Positions 1 through 23,084 of a stretch of 64,000 nt of DNA are shown here, one piece after another. The stretch lies in the NCBI GenBank assembly GCA_947044365.1, contig OX345643.1:6057501-6121500 (forward strand), given 5' to 3'. Made by a program: the position numbers and the translations under genes. The notes under the pieces are model-generated. The model worked only from the letters and a program-made list of their open reading frames with translations, had not been told where the DNA came from and did not search any database. This DNA comes from Petrosia ficiformis (Eukaryota; Porifera; Demospongiae; Haplosclerida; Petrosiidae). Position 1 is the stretch's first letter, and each line of letters opens with the position of its first letter.

Positions 1-1385
1 TATAATACAGTACAGTACTATATAGTATAATACAGTACAGTACTATATAGTATAATACAGTACAGTACTATATACAGTACAGTAATGTGTAGTGCAGGCC
101 ATGCAGCACAATATAGTATAATACAGTACAGTACTATATAGTATAATACAGTACAGTACTATATACAGTACAGTAATGTGTAGTGCAGGCCATGCAGCAC
201 AATATAGTATAATACAGTACAGTACTATATAGTATAATACAGTACAGTACTATATACAGTACAGTAATGTGTAGTGCAGGCCATGCAGCACAATATAGTA
301 TAATACAGTACAGTACTATATAGTATAATACAGTACAGTACTATATACAGTACAGTAATGTGTAGTGCAGGCCATGCAGCACAATATAGTATAATACAGT
401 ACAGTACTATATAGTATAATACAGTACAGTACTATATAGTATAATACAGTACAGTACTATATACAGTACAGTACATTGTAGTACAGTACAGTACTATATA
501 GTATAATACAGTACAGTACTATATAGTATAATACAGTACAGTACTATATACAGTACAGTAATGTGTAGTGCAGGCCATGCAGCACAATATAGTATAATAC
601 AGTACAGTACTATATAGTATAATACAGTACAGTACTATATAGTATAATACAGTACAGTACTATATACAGTACAGTAATGTGTAGTGCAGGCCATGCAGCA
701 CAATATAGTATAATACAGTACAGTACTATATAGTATAATACAGTACAGTACTATATACAGTACAGTAATGTGTAGTGCAGGCCATGCAGCACAATATAGT
801 ATAATACAGTACAGTACTATATAGTATAATACAGTACAGTACTATATACAGTACAGTAATGTGTAGTGCAGGCCATGCAGCACAATATAGTATAATACAG
901 TACAGTACTATATAGTATAATACAGTACAGTACTATATAGTATAATACAGTACAGTACTATATAGTATAATACAGTACAGTACTATATACAGTACAGTAA
1001 TGTGTAGTGCAGGCCATGCAGCACAATATAGTATAATACAGTACAGTACTATATAGTATAATACAGTACAGTACTATATACAGTACAGTAATGTGTAGTG
1101 CAGGCCATGCAGCACAATATAGTATAATACAGTACAGTACTATATAGTATAATACAGTACAGTACTATATACAGTACAGTAATGTGTAGTGCAGGCCATG
1201 CAGCACAATATAGTATAATACAGTACAGTACTATATAGTATAATACAGTACAGTACTATATACAGTACAGTACAGTACAGTACAGTACTATATAGTATAA
1301 TACAGTACAATACAGTACATTGTAGTACAGTACAGTACTATATAGTATAATACAGTACAATACAGTACATTGTAGTACAGTACAC
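1..1385. repeat. Satellite array, ~25-bp monomer in a ~91-bp higher-order unit
   Basis: The basic monomer is about 25 bp (core TACAGTACAGTACTATATAG). Two or three monomers are followed by a distinct segment containing TGTGTAGTGCAGGCCATGCA, giving a higher-order period near 91 bp. About eleven higher-order copies are seen, then the array degrades into TACAG/TACATTG repeats by about 1385. Because a transporter exon starts at 1476 with a 3' splice site and its N-terminal part is missing, the array probably sits in the upstream intron. It has no coding potential. The monomer is nearly self-complementary, so it could fold. Confidence 0.9.
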
Positions 1386-1475
1386 ATATATATCATACTA
1401 TAATGTAAGTGCAAGCTCATATTACACTAAAATGTAGTGTATACTGTATATTTTATTATTCACTAATCTTTGTAG

Positions 1476-11481
<10,006 letters not shown>

Positions 11482-11885
11482 GAGGTGGAATGATTGAAAC
11501 TTTTAAAATTGGAACACTAAAATAACACAACACAACACACTAAATTAATAATTATAATAAGTGATATATTCAACAAGCATTAAAATATTCTTATTAAAAA
11601 TTATTTATAACTATATAATAATATACTCTATGCTTGATATATAATCATTAATACCAGTACATAGAGGTGAGTTGAGTTGAGTTTTCATAATTTTATATTA
11701 TCTCCATTGATTATTTAAATTTGAGTTGAGTTATGTCATGATTTTTATATTATATTATATATATTATATCTATTTCTCCTCTTGTTTAATGTTTATTTAA
11801 TTGTATACAATAACAGAAGATGACACACCCTAAATAAAAACAATAACAGAACATGCCACACCCAAAGCCTAAACAGAATTAAGAA
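11482..11885 (+). other. Intergenic: ABCC 3' UTR and NAGLU promoter region
   Basis: AT-rich, with TTGAGTTGAGT repeats near 11670-11730. An AATAAA at 11833-11838 could be the ABCC polyadenylation signal, which would leave only about 50 bp before the NAGLU start codon. No TATA box or other motif can be assigned with confidence. Confidence 0.4.
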
Positions 11886-14861
11886 ATGATATTCCAAGTT
11901 CTTCTCTCTATATTCTTCCTATTTGATAACATCTATGGATTCCCTCAAAGGCCAGTTGGAGATCCTATTCCAGCAATTCAGGGACTAGTTGAACGTGTCT
12001 TGGGAGAGCAGTATGTGGATAAGTTTCAGTATGAAGTAATTCCAGAGTCTAACGGATATGATGTTTTTGAGATTGATGTCAATTCAGGAATGAAACCGGT
12101 TTTACGAGGAAACAATGGAGTTTCTTTGGCCTCTGCTTTGAATGCTTATCTCAAGTACTGGTGTAATTGTTCTATCAGCTGGGGCCGTGCAGGAACTGGA
12201 GATCAGCTGCGTCTGCCTAAAAACCTTCCTCTACCAATGAAAATGGAAAGAATAGTTTCACCTGTTAAGTACAGGTAAACTTAACAGTTAACTATTAATT
12301 ATTCATAATATTATACATTCATCAATGTCCATCCATTTATACATCCTATCCATTCATCCATCAACACATCCATCCATTAATTCATCCAGCTATCCATCTA
12401 TTCATCTGTCTACCATTAATACATGCATGCACCCATTGAACAATTCATTCATTCATCTATCCATTCATCCATCCATCCATCCATTCATCCATCCATCCAT
12501 TCATCCATCCATTCATCCATCCATTCATTCATCCATTCATTCATCCATTCATTCATCCATCCATCCATCCATCCATCTATTCATCTATCCATTCATCTGT
12601 CTACCATTAATACATGCATGCACCCATTGAACAATTCATTCATTCATCTATCCATTCATCCATCCATCCATCCATTCATCCATCCATCCATTCATCCATC
12701 CATTCATCCATCCATTCATCCATCCATTCATTCATCCATTCATTCATCCATTCATTCATCCATCCATCCATCCATCCATCTATTCATCTATCCATTCATC
12801 TGTCTACCATTAATACATGCATGCACCCATTGAACAATTCATCCATCCATCCATCCATTCATCCATTCATCTATCCATCCATCCATTCATCCATTCATCT
12901 ATCCATCCATCCATTCATCCATCCATCCATCCATCCATCCATCTATTCATCTATCCATTCATCTGTCTACCATTAATACATGCATGCACCCATTGAACAA
13001 TTCATTCATTCATCTATCCATTCATCCATCCATCCATTCATCCATTCGTCCATCCATCCATTCATTTATGCATCCATTCATCCATCCATTCATCCATCCA
13101 TTCATCCATCCATTCATCCATTCATCCATCCATTCATCCATCCATCCATCCATTCATTCATCCATTCATTCATCCATCCATCCATCTATTCATCTATCCA
13201 TTCATCTGTCTACCATTAATACATGCATGCACCCATTGAACAATTCATCCATCCATCCATTCATCCATTCATCCATTCGTCCATCCATCCATTCGTTTAT
13301 GCATCCATTCATCCATCCATTCATCCATCCATTCATCCATCCATCCATCCATCCATCCATCCATTGGTACATGTTTCTATGCCTCATTAATTTATAATAA
13401 ATCTATTCTTTAAGGTATTATCAAAATGTATGTACCGTCTCTTATTCAATGGCTTGGTGGAACTTCACACGTTGGGAGAGAGAAATAGACTGGATGGCAA
13501 TGAATGGAATCAACCTGCCTCTCTCATTTACTGGACAGGAATATGTTTGGTATAAGCTTTACCAATCGATTGGGCTAACCGAGACAGAGATTGATGCTTA
13601 CTTTTCTGGTCCGGCTTTCCTTGCTTGGCAGAGAATGGGTAATATCAAAGGATGGGGAGGACCATTGGATGATGGCTGGATTGCTAGACAAGCTGAGATC
13701 CAGAGACAGATAGTCAAGAGGGCTCGTCAGTTTGGAATTATTAATGTACTTCCTGGGTTCTCTGGTCATGTTCCAGCTGCTATCAAAAGGATTTATCCTA
13801 ATGCTGATATGACACGTAGTGCCGACTGGGGCAATTTTAACACCACATATTCAGAGGACTTCCTCTTAGAACCAACCGACCCTTTGTTCCAAACCCTAGC
13901 AACCAAGTTTTATCAGCTTTTGATTCAAGAATTTGGTACCAATCATGTTTATAATGCCGATACGTACAATGAAATGAATCCTTCAAGTACCGATCTTGAT
14001 TTCTTAGCTGAAACTAACAAAGCTATATATGATGCCATGGCAACTGTAGATAAAGATGCTGTGTTTCTAATGCAGGGATGGCTATTTCATTCAGGTATAA
14101 GAGACTACTGCTAATACACCACTTACCATTGTCCTTACCATTGTCCTTACCATTATATTTACCATTATACTTTATATTCCCCATTGTACATCCAGGTATA
14201 AGCTATTTTACCACTTACCATTGTCCTTACCATTGTACTATACATTCCCCATTGTACATCCAGGTATAAGAGACTACTGCTATTACACCACTTACCATTG
14301 TCCTTACCATTGTATTTACCATTATACTATATATTCCCCATTGTACATCCAGGTATAAGCTATTTTACTACTTACCATTGTACTTACCATTGTCCTTACC
14401 ATTGTCCTTACCATTGTCCTTACTATTGTACTATATATTGTACTGCTATTCCCCATCAATTGTATTACTCATGCTCATCACTATTCTTACCCAATGTACT
14501 GTCCTCATCCCTTTTATAGGTTTCTGGACCTCAGATCGTATCAAAGCTTTTCTCTCTAAAGTTCCAAATGACAAAATGATAATTCTTGATCTTAACAGTG
14601 AAGCTGGACCAATATGGCCTCAGACCAATTTCTACTTTGGGAAACCATTTATATGGTGCTTGTTACATAATTATGGTGGTACACGTGGTATCTATGGAAA
14701 CTTGGACACTGTAGCAACTGGACCAATCAGTGCTAAGCAAACACCTGGTACTACTATGATTGGTACTGGAATGACTCCTGAAGCTATTGAACACAATCCC
14801 GTTATATATGACCTCATGGTAAGAATTATTCACTTCCTGTCTGTGTATCTAACCATCTGTA

Positions 14862-14892
<31 letters not shown>

Positions 14893-16364
14893 GTTTCAAT
14901 CCTGTTATATATGACCTCATGGTAAGAATTATTCACTTCTTGTTCGGTATGTCTAACCAACCATCTGTCTGTCTGTTTGTCTATGTTACAATCCCGTTAT
15001 ATATAACCTCATGGTAAGGATTATTCACTTCCTGTCCAGTATGTCTGTCTATCTATCTTTATTGGGTTAACTAATCTGTGGAACATGGTCCAGTCAACCC
15101 TTCAATAAAGTCTACTGTATCAACAAGACTGTTTGATTGAAAGATGGTCGTAGTTCAAAAGTCCCACAATATATATGTATGCATGCACAACTATGTCTGT
15201 CCATCTGTCCTTCTATCTATCTGTTTGCTTGTCTGTCTTTCTCTCTGTCCAACCCAACTCATCACAAGTAATTTTGTTATTTCCTTTTACCATTTATTAC
15301 AGGGTGAGATGGGCTGGATCAGTACCACCATAAATGTAGATGAATGGTTAAAATATTATTCCTCTAGACGATATGGTGCATATAGTCCACTGACAGAAAA
15401 GGCTTGGGCAATATTAAAAACAAGTGCTTATTCACATCACTGGAGTTGGAATATCAAATCCATAGTGGATCGGGCACCGGGATTTGGAATGACTACAGAT
15501 ACAGGATTCAATGCATCTGGTTTAGTTGAGGCCTGGACATTGCTATACAAAGCTGGTGATAGTGGACAGGTAGATCCAGCTGTTGGACCTTATCAATATG
15601 ATTTGGTTGATATAGGTCGACAATGTCTTGTAGACTTATTTTTTGATTTCTATAGTCTATATTCTGTGGCTTATAACAGACATACAAAAAGTGGTGTAAA
15701 TACAACTACAGAGATGGTTGCTATTAGTTACGAGATGGAACAGCTACTAATGTCTCTTGATGAGTACCTTGGAACAAATACTAATTTTCTTCTTGGTCAC
15801 TGGATAGCCGACGCACGGAATTCAACTCCTAATAATGCAGCTTCAAACCTTAAAGACAACTGTGAATTCAATGCTCGTAACCAGATTACAATGTGGGGCC
15901 CACATCAAAATATTGAAGATTATGCTAGTAAAGAATGGTCCGGGCTAATCAAAGATTACTACCTACAAAGATGGAGTCTATTTTTAAACACTGCTACACT
16001 CTCAGTAAAGATGAACAAAACATTTGATAATACTGTGTACCAAGCTGACAGATTTAAGTTTGAGGAAGGGTTTAGTTACACCATTAAATCGTATCCAACT
16101 GAGCCACAAGGAGACGTAATGAAAATGACAAAAACCCTTTTGGATAAATACACCTCACAGGCTCTTCAGAAGTTCAGTACAGTGGATAATACTGATAGTC
16201 CTGGTAATGACGTGTATTTGCCATGGTCTAAAAACATTGGAGAGGTAGCTTACTTATGTTACATTGACTCATCGTGTGTGGGGTTTAATTCCAATGGCTA
16301 CATGAAGAATTCTACTACTAATAGGATAAACAGCCCTGGGACAGTTTTATATACTAAAACCTAA
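11886..16364 (+). CDS. NAGLU: Alpha-N-acetylglucosaminidase (lysosomal, GH89), complete
   Basis: Removes terminal alpha-GlcNAc from heparan sulfate in lysosomes (known for NAGLU). Exons: 11886-12274, 13415-14094, 14520-14818, 15303-16364; phases agree and give 809 residues (human about 743). The N-terminus [13 protein letters not shown] is a hydrophobic signal peptide, supporting this ATG. Diagnostic stretches: [20 protein letters not shown], the barrel motif [22 protein letters not shown], the [12 protein letters not shown] loop, [15 protein letters not shown], and a C-terminal alpha-helical domain in the last exon. The Glu of NEM and the Glu of TPEAI are the best candidates for the GH89 catalytic pair; that alignment is from memory. 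Introns 2 and 3 contain duplicated copies of the neighbouring 5' splice site. It starts about 400 bp after the ABCC stop on the same strand. Confidence 0.96.
12305..13370 (+). repeat. (CATC/ATTC)n higher-order repeat in NAGLU intron 1
   Basis: ATCC and ATTC tetranucleotides are punctuated by a non-repetitive marker (ACATGCATGCACCCATTGAA) at about 12420, 12610, 12815, 12980 and 13225, so the larger unit is about 165-245 bp. Long Ile-His-Pro-Ser reading frames on the plus strand, and Trp-Met-Asp-Gly frames on the minus strand, come from the absence of stops in the tetramer; they are not genes. Confidence 0.92.
14094..14515 (+). repeat. Tandem repeat in NAGLU intron 2 containing splice-donor copies
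   Basis: TTACCATTGTCC units alternate with copies of CAGGTATAAGAGACTACTGC or CAGGTATAAGCTATTTTAC at about 14192, 14260 and 14350. These reproduce the authentic exon-2 donor (TTCAG then GTATAAGAG at 14095). Confidence 0.8.
14800..15040 (+). repeat. Triplicated exon-3 end plus donor in NAGLU intron 3
   Basis: The last about 20 bases of exon 3 and its donor (TATATGACCTCATGGTAAG, from about 14800) recur at about 14905 and 14994, separated by TCTG-rich spacers. Only the first is the donor that fits the frame with exon 15303. Confidence 0.85.
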
Positions 16365-17030
16365 AAACAAACTGCTACATTATACTACATTATGCTACAT
16401 CATTAATTCAATATACTACACATTATGCTACTACATCATTGTGTATTGTGGATATAATAATTATATTATACTACATTGAGCTGCATTGTTGTGGATCTAA
16501 TAATAATTATTATAATTTACATTGTCAATGATATACATACATCTTCAAAACTGATTTTTAAAATTACAAATTAATTGGTGAAATTATATTTATAATATCC
16601 AAATTATAATGTATTATAATATTAATAATTATCAAATGTGAAAATGATGATTTAAAAAATCTATTATAAAATTGAATGAGAATGAGAATTGTAAAATCTT
16701 TATAATCACAAGTATATATCTACTAAGTCCAATGTGCAGTGGATTAGATTACTATATATTACAGTATTAGTGTTGAGTGTTGACAGTAGGGTATTGATCC
16801 ATTAATAAATAATCTTCGTAGGTAATAATAACTGTAGCATATCCTCTTTGAATGGTCCCACTCCTCATAATTTTCACATCCAGTTCTTGAGACATTTTCA
16901 CGACATCTCAGGGGATTGAACCATAATAACTAGCAGATCCTCTTTGAGTGGTCACACTTCTCCTAGAATTTCTAAATCCAGTTCTCATAGACATGAAAAG
17001 GTTCCTTCATTACATGTAGTCCTAATGAGA
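16365..17030. other. Intergenic after NAGLU
   Basis: AT-rich 3' flank with short TACTACATTATGCTAC repeats just after the stop. Near 16860-16990 a CATATCCTCTTTGAATGGTC segment occurs twice in diverged form. No gene is supported. Confidence 0.5.
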
Positions 17031-19425
17031 TACATTGTGAAGTCAAAGTATTGAGTTACAAGATTGTACATACATAATACACAGTACGTACATACATGTC
17101 GTAAAGTCAAAGTATTGAGTTACAAGATTATACATACATAATACACAGTACATACATACATGTCGTAAATTCAAAGTATTGAGTTACAAGATTGTACACA
17201 CATAACACACTGTACATAGATACATTGTGAAGTCAAAATATTGAGTTACAAGATTGTACACACATAACACACTGTAGTACATATACACATGTCGTATAGT
17301 CAAAGTATTGAGTTCAAGATTGTACCACACATAATACACAGTACGTACATACATGTCGTAAATTCAAAGTATTGAGTTACAAGATTGTACATACATAATA
17401 CACAGTACGTACATACATGTCGTAAAGACAAAGTATTGAGTTACAAGATTATACATACATAATACACAGTACATACATACATGTCGTAAATTCAAAGTAT
17501 TGAGTTACAAGATTGTACACACATAATACACTGTACATAGATACATTGTGAAGTCAAAATATTGAGTTACAAGATTGTACACACATAACACACTGTAGTA
17601 CATATACACATGTCGTATAGTCAAAGTATTGAGTTACAAGATTGTACCACACATAATACACAGTACGTACATACATGTCGTAAAGTCAAAGTATTGAGTT
17701 ACAAGATTGTACACACATAACACACTGTAGTACATATACACATGTCATATAGTCAAAGTATTGAGTTACAAGATTATACCACACATAATACACAGTACAT
17801 ACATACATGTCGTAAATTCAAAGTATTGAGTTACAAGATTGTACACACATAAAACACTGTATATAGATACATTGTGAAGTCAAAATATTGAGTTACAAGA
17901 TTGTACACACATAACACACTGTAGTACATATACACATGTCATATAGTCAAAGTATTGAGTTACAAGATTATACCACACATAATACACAGTACATACATAC
18001 ATGTCGTAAATTCAAAGTATTGAGTTACAAGATTGTACACACATAAAACACTGTATATAGATACATTGTGAAGTCAAAATATTGAGTTACAAGATTGTAC
18101 ACACATAACACACTGTAGTACATATACACATGTCGTATAGTCAAAGTATTGAGTTACAAGATTGTACCACACATAATACACAGTACGTACATACATGTTG
18201 TAAAGTCAAAGTATTGAGTTACAAGATTGTACACACATAATACACAGTACGTACATACGTGTTGTAAAGTCAAAGTATTGAGTTACAAGATTGTACACAC
18301 ATAACACACTGTAGTACATATACACATGTCGTAAATTCAAAGTATTGAGTTACAAGATTGTACCACACATATACATGTCGTAAAGTCAAGTATTGAGTTA
18401 CAAGATTGTACATACATAACACACTGTACATAGATACATTGTGAAGTCAAAATATTGAGTTACAAGATTGTACACACATAACACACTGTACATAGATACA
18501 TTGTGAAGTCAAATATTGAGTTACAAGATTGTACACACATAACACACTGTAGTACATATACACATGTTGTATAGTCAAGTATTGAGTTACAAGATTGTAC
18601 ATACATAACACACTGTACATAGATACATTGTGAAGTCAAAATATTGAGTTACAAGATTGTACACACATAACACACTGTAGTACATATACACATGTCATAT
18701 AGTCAAAGTATTGAGTTACAAGATTATACCACACATAATACACAGTACATACATACATGTCGTAAATTCAAAGTATTGAGTTACAAGATTGTACACACAT
18801 AAAACACTGTATATAGATACATTGTGAAGTCAAAATATTGAGTTACAAGATTGTACACACATAACACACTGTAGTACATATACACATGTCGTATAGTCAA
18901 AGTATTGAGTTACAAGATTGTACCACACATAATACACAGTACGTACATACATGTTGTAAAGTCAAAGTATTGAGTTACAAGATTGTACACACATAATACA
19001 CAGTACGTACATACGTGTTGTAAAGTCAAAGTATTGAGTTACAAGATTGTACACACATAACACACTGTAGTACATATACACATGTCGTATAGTCAAAGTA
19101 TTGAGTTACAAGATTGTACCACACATATACATGTCGTAAAGTCAAGTATTGAGTTACAAGATTGTACATACATAACACACTGTACATAGATACATTGTGA
19201 AGTCAAAATATTGAGTTACAAGATTGTACACACATAACACACTGTAGTACATATACACATGTCGTATAGTCAAAGTATTGAGTTACAAGATTGTACCACA
19301 CATAATACACAGTACGTATATACATGTCGTAAAGTCAAAGTATTGAGTTACAAGATTGTACACACATAACACACTGTACATAGATACATTGTGAAGTCAA
19401 AATATTGAGTTACAAGATTGTACAC
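17030..19425. repeat. ~60-bp satellite array
   Basis: About 40 copies of a unit with core AAAGTATTGAGTTACAAGAT followed by TGTACACACATAACACACTG or TGTACATACATAATACACAG and a variable ACATACATGTCGTAAAGTC joint. Variants recur in a set order (for example the 17.8-18.1 kb order is repeated near 18.7-18.9 kb), showing higher-order duplication. No transcript signal is recognised. Confidence 0.93.
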
Positions 19426-19609
19426 GTCTTAATTTACATAATTTCAGTTACACAGAATTATAAACATGTATAATATAAGATCTACAGTATTATATTATTA
19501 TCATAAATACAATGTATGTTTTAAAATATCTACTCAGTTATGTGACTTTTCCAACACAGGTATTTATTTTCTCCATTTTATTTTATAAAATGGAGAAAAT
19601 AGATCGAGG

Positions 19610-20885
19610 ACACTACTCTCTAAAGGCTTGATGTTAAATTCAGGCAACACACTATCATAAATATTTCTTGCTCACTACTCTCTAAAGGCTTGATATTCAG
19701 GCAACACGCTATCCCATGCTCACTAAAGGCTTGATGTTCAGGCAACACGCCATCATAAATATTCCATGCTCACTAAAGGCTTGATATTCAGGCAACACGC
19801 TAACATAAATATTTCATGCTCACTACTCACTAAAGGCTTGATGTTCAGGCAACACGCTATCATAAATATTCCATGCTCACTAAAGGCTTGATATTCAGGC
19901 AACACGCTATCATAAATATTTCTTGCTCACTACTCTCTAAAGGCTTGATATTCAGGCAACACGCTATCCCATGCTCACTAAAGGCTTGATGTTTAGGCAA
20001 CACGCTATCATAAATATTCCATGCTCACTAAAGGCTTGATGTTTAGGCAACACGCTATCATAAATATTCCATGCTCACTAAAGGCTTGATATTCAGGCAA
20101 CACGCTATCATAAATATTTCTTGCTCACTACTCTCTAAAGGCTTGATATACAGGCAACACGCTATCCCATGCTCACTAAAGGCTTGATGTTCAGGCAACA
20201 CGCTATCATAAATATTCCATGCTCACTAAAGGCTTGATGTTCAGGCAACACGCTAACATAAATATTTCATGCTCACTACTCACTAAAGGCTTGATATTCA
20301 GGCAACACGCTATCATAAATATTTCTTGCTCACTACTCTCTAAAGGCTTGATATTCAGGCAACACGCTATCCCATGCTCACTAAAGGCTTGATGTTCAGG
20401 CAACACGCTATCATAAATATTCCATGCTCACTAAAGGCTTGATGTTCAGGCAACACGCTGTCATAAATATTCCATGCCTTGATATTAAGGCAACACGCTA
20501 TCATAAATATTTCATGCTCACTAAAGGCTTGATATTCAGGCAACACGCTATCATAAATATTTCTTGCTCACTACTCTCTAAAGGCTTGATATTCAGGCAA
20601 CACGCTATCCCATGCTCACTAAAGGCTTGATGTTCAGGCAACACGCTATCATAAATATTCCATGCTCACTAAAGCCTTGATGTTCAGGCAACACGCTAAC
20701 ATAAATATTTCATGCTCACTACTCACTAAAGGCTTGATATTCTTCAGGCAACACGCTATCATAAATATTCCATGCTCACTAAAGGCTTGATATTCAGGCA
20801 AAACGCTATCATAAATATTCCATGCTCACTAAGGCTAGATATTCAGGCAACACACTATCATAAATACTTCATGCTCACTACTCTC
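19610..20885. repeat. Satellite block 1 (GGCTTGATATTCAGGCAACACG family)
   Basis: Unit of about 45-65 bp: TCACTAAAGGCTTGATATTC, AGGCAACACGCTATC, then ATAAATATT plus a variable TTCATGCTCACTACTC. About 23 copies. Short frames read through on both strands but vary with unit length, so they are not coding. The same satellite recurs at 23085-24355. Confidence 0.93.
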
Positions 20886-21805
20886 TGTTCACAATTTGTG
20901 GTCAATTCAGAATAATCCTATATACTAGGCCTATAAGCCTAGTCATGTCACTCTATTTTAACAAATACACACATTACTGCTTATAATGATTCTCACAGAA
21001 GTCTGGAGTACAGCAATGGAGAAGAGTACATCAAACAGGCTAAGCTACTCCACACCTATGAAAAGTAACAGATAAAAGATGAGATCTCAAGAATTTATCT
21101 ATTTTTTTACCTTGTACATCAGGACATCACAAAGGTGTGGATGAACAAGATATGGACTAGCTATAGCCCGTTATGGTAGAAAATCTGTATGGAAATATTC
21201 AACACTATCTCTATGAAGCTTAGGCTTGAATGATACACCCTACATTACTATAATATACTACAGTCTTTTACAAAGCAATGCTCACTAGTATACTTCAATC
21301 TATTGTAGCATTCTATAAAGCAGCGATATCGTAATGTCCTATAAAGCAACTCAATACATTCCTACTAGTCTATAAAGCTGATTCTATATATGCTCACTAC
21401 TACTATATGCTCAATACTATTTAGTACTATCATCAAACTTTGTGTAATGCTAACAAATGATAAAGCTCTCTCGTACTATCAATACTAAGAAGCTCATCAG
21501 GCTCGTTATGATTGTTTGAAATTTTCTACACTACACTGTCCTACAATACAGTACAATACATATAATATACAGTAATATACAATATATATATAATGTACAG
21601 CAATATATAATGTATAATATGTACAAAAATAGTACTCGTACATTGATTAATTCATACAATATTATAAATAATTATTTAGTTTGAACAAACAAGGTTTTTC
21701 AAACCGGTTTTCAAATTTTTATTAAAAGAAGATAAATGAACACACAGAACACATATAGAACCCGTTTTAAAATTTTTATTTCAAAGATGACAAACAGACA
21801 TAAAT
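20886..21805. other. Spacer A of a tandem segmental duplication
   Basis: Single-copy-looking DNA starting ACAATTTGTGGTCAATTCAG and running through CTGGAGTACAGCAATGGAGA and TAGCCCGTTATGGTAGA. It recurs at 24362-25360 with scattered substitutions and small indels. Stops occur in all frames and no convincing exon is seen. An AAAACCGGTTTT-like palindrome occurs in both copies (about 21695 and 25240). Confidence 0.75.
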
Positions 21806-21807
21806 TA

Positions 21808-22365
21808 CCCCACAAATAGTGTGTGGTGCATACTTATCTATAATACTTATCTATAGTGTGTGGTGCATACTTATCTATAATACTTATCTATAGTGTATGG
21901 TGCATACTTATCTATAGTGTATGGTGCATACTTATCTATAATACTTATCTATAGTGTATGTGCATACTTATCTAGGATAAATACTTATCTATAGTGTATG
22001 GTGCATACTTATCTATAATACTTATCTATAGTGTGTGGTGCATACTTATCTATAATACTTATCTATAGTGTGTGGTGCATACTTATCTATAATACTTATC
22101 TATAGTGTGTGGTGCATACTTATCTATAGTGTGTGGTGCATACTTATCTATAATACTTATCTATAGTGTATGTGCATACTTATCTAGGATAAATACTTAT
22201 CTATAGTGTATGGTGCATACTTATCTATAATACTTATCTATAGTGTGTGGTGCATACTTATCTATAATACTTATCTATAGTGTATGGTGCATACTTATCT
22301 ATAGTGTGTGGTGCATACTTATCTATAATACTTATCTATAGTGTGTGGTGCATACTTATCTATTT
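21808..22365. repeat. Satellite ATACTTATCTATAGTGTGTGGTGC, copy A
   Basis: Tandem unit of about 35 bp: TGTGTGGTGCATACTTATCT, then ATAATACTTATCTATAG, with shorter variants. It ends in the block TTTGGCGCAACGC. Copy B is at 25362-26195, where the array is longer. Confidence 0.92.
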
Positions 22366-22578
22366 GGCGCAACGCTATTTGGCACAATGCAATACATGAT
22401 CTATACAAGCCTCAGTACCTCACTTAGGTAATACTGAGCTCATATTACACACAAGACAATTATTATATAATATACACACATGAAAATAATACATTATAAA
22501 TTACATTTAGTATTACATTAGCAAGTAATTATACATTATAGATCATACGATTGAATACGTCAGATCAACAGCTCCATA

Positions 22579-23079
22579 TTACAGCAATACAGGATGTCTG
22601 CAACTATAGGTAGCATCATCAGAACCCAAGATACAGGAGCCCATAACTATAGTGTCATTAGTACCTGAGGGGTATAGTAAACCCACGACATGAGTACCTG
22701 AAAATTAAGATAAAGTTTGTAATAATGAGTGATAGAATTGTGAACTATATAATGAATTGCTAAACACGAGTTTGATCCAAACTATTATAATTATAATATA
22801 ATAATACTCCCTATTGATTTTAATATTTATAGTACATATTACAATACTATATTGCCTTCCCTTGACAGACAAAAAGGCTACATACATACAATAAAATACA
22901 ATGGGGCTGTTTGAATCTAGTCAATTTGTCTACTTAAAATAATGTACAAGTCTTACATAATAGTAATACAATACTAATTAATAATCACAATGGTAATAAT
23001 AAACAAATAATAGTAATTGTTATATTTCACCTTGTAGGCTGCTATGACCGGTAGAACAGCCAACACCATCCACAGAGAT
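22579..23079 (-). pseudogene. Exon-like cassette pair, copy 1 (unknown, possible gene 3' end)
   Basis: Two putative minus-strand exons: 23079-23031 and the terminal exon 22697-22579. Acceptor (TTTTCAG before 22697) and donor (CTACAAG then GTGAAA) fit in phase. The translation starts ISVDGVGCSTGHSSLQ, continues through GLLYPSGTNDTIVMGSCILG, and ends in YSCRHPVLL-stop. Four cysteines suggest a secreted or extracellular fragment. I do not recognise the family. No start codon or upstream exon can be tied to it because satellite block 2 begins directly beside it. It may be a real 3' gene end, a remnant, or chance. The near-identical second copy is the main reason to list it. Confidence 0.3.
22700..23030. 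other. AT-rich interval between the copy-1 exon-like pieces
   Basis: It includes GACAGACAAAAAGGCTACAT and ATGGGGCTGTTTGAATCTAG, shared almost exactly with 27440-27540, so the interval belongs to the duplicated unit. No gene is seen. Confidence 0.55.
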
Positions 23080-23084
23080 CTACT

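Noticed and set aside
12325..13397. Long Ile-His-Pro-Ser and Trp-Met-Asp-Gly frames on both strands
   Set aside because: They derive from the ATCC/ATTC tetranucleotide repeat inside NAGLU intron 1. Unit-length changes shift the frame freely and no start or homology supports them.
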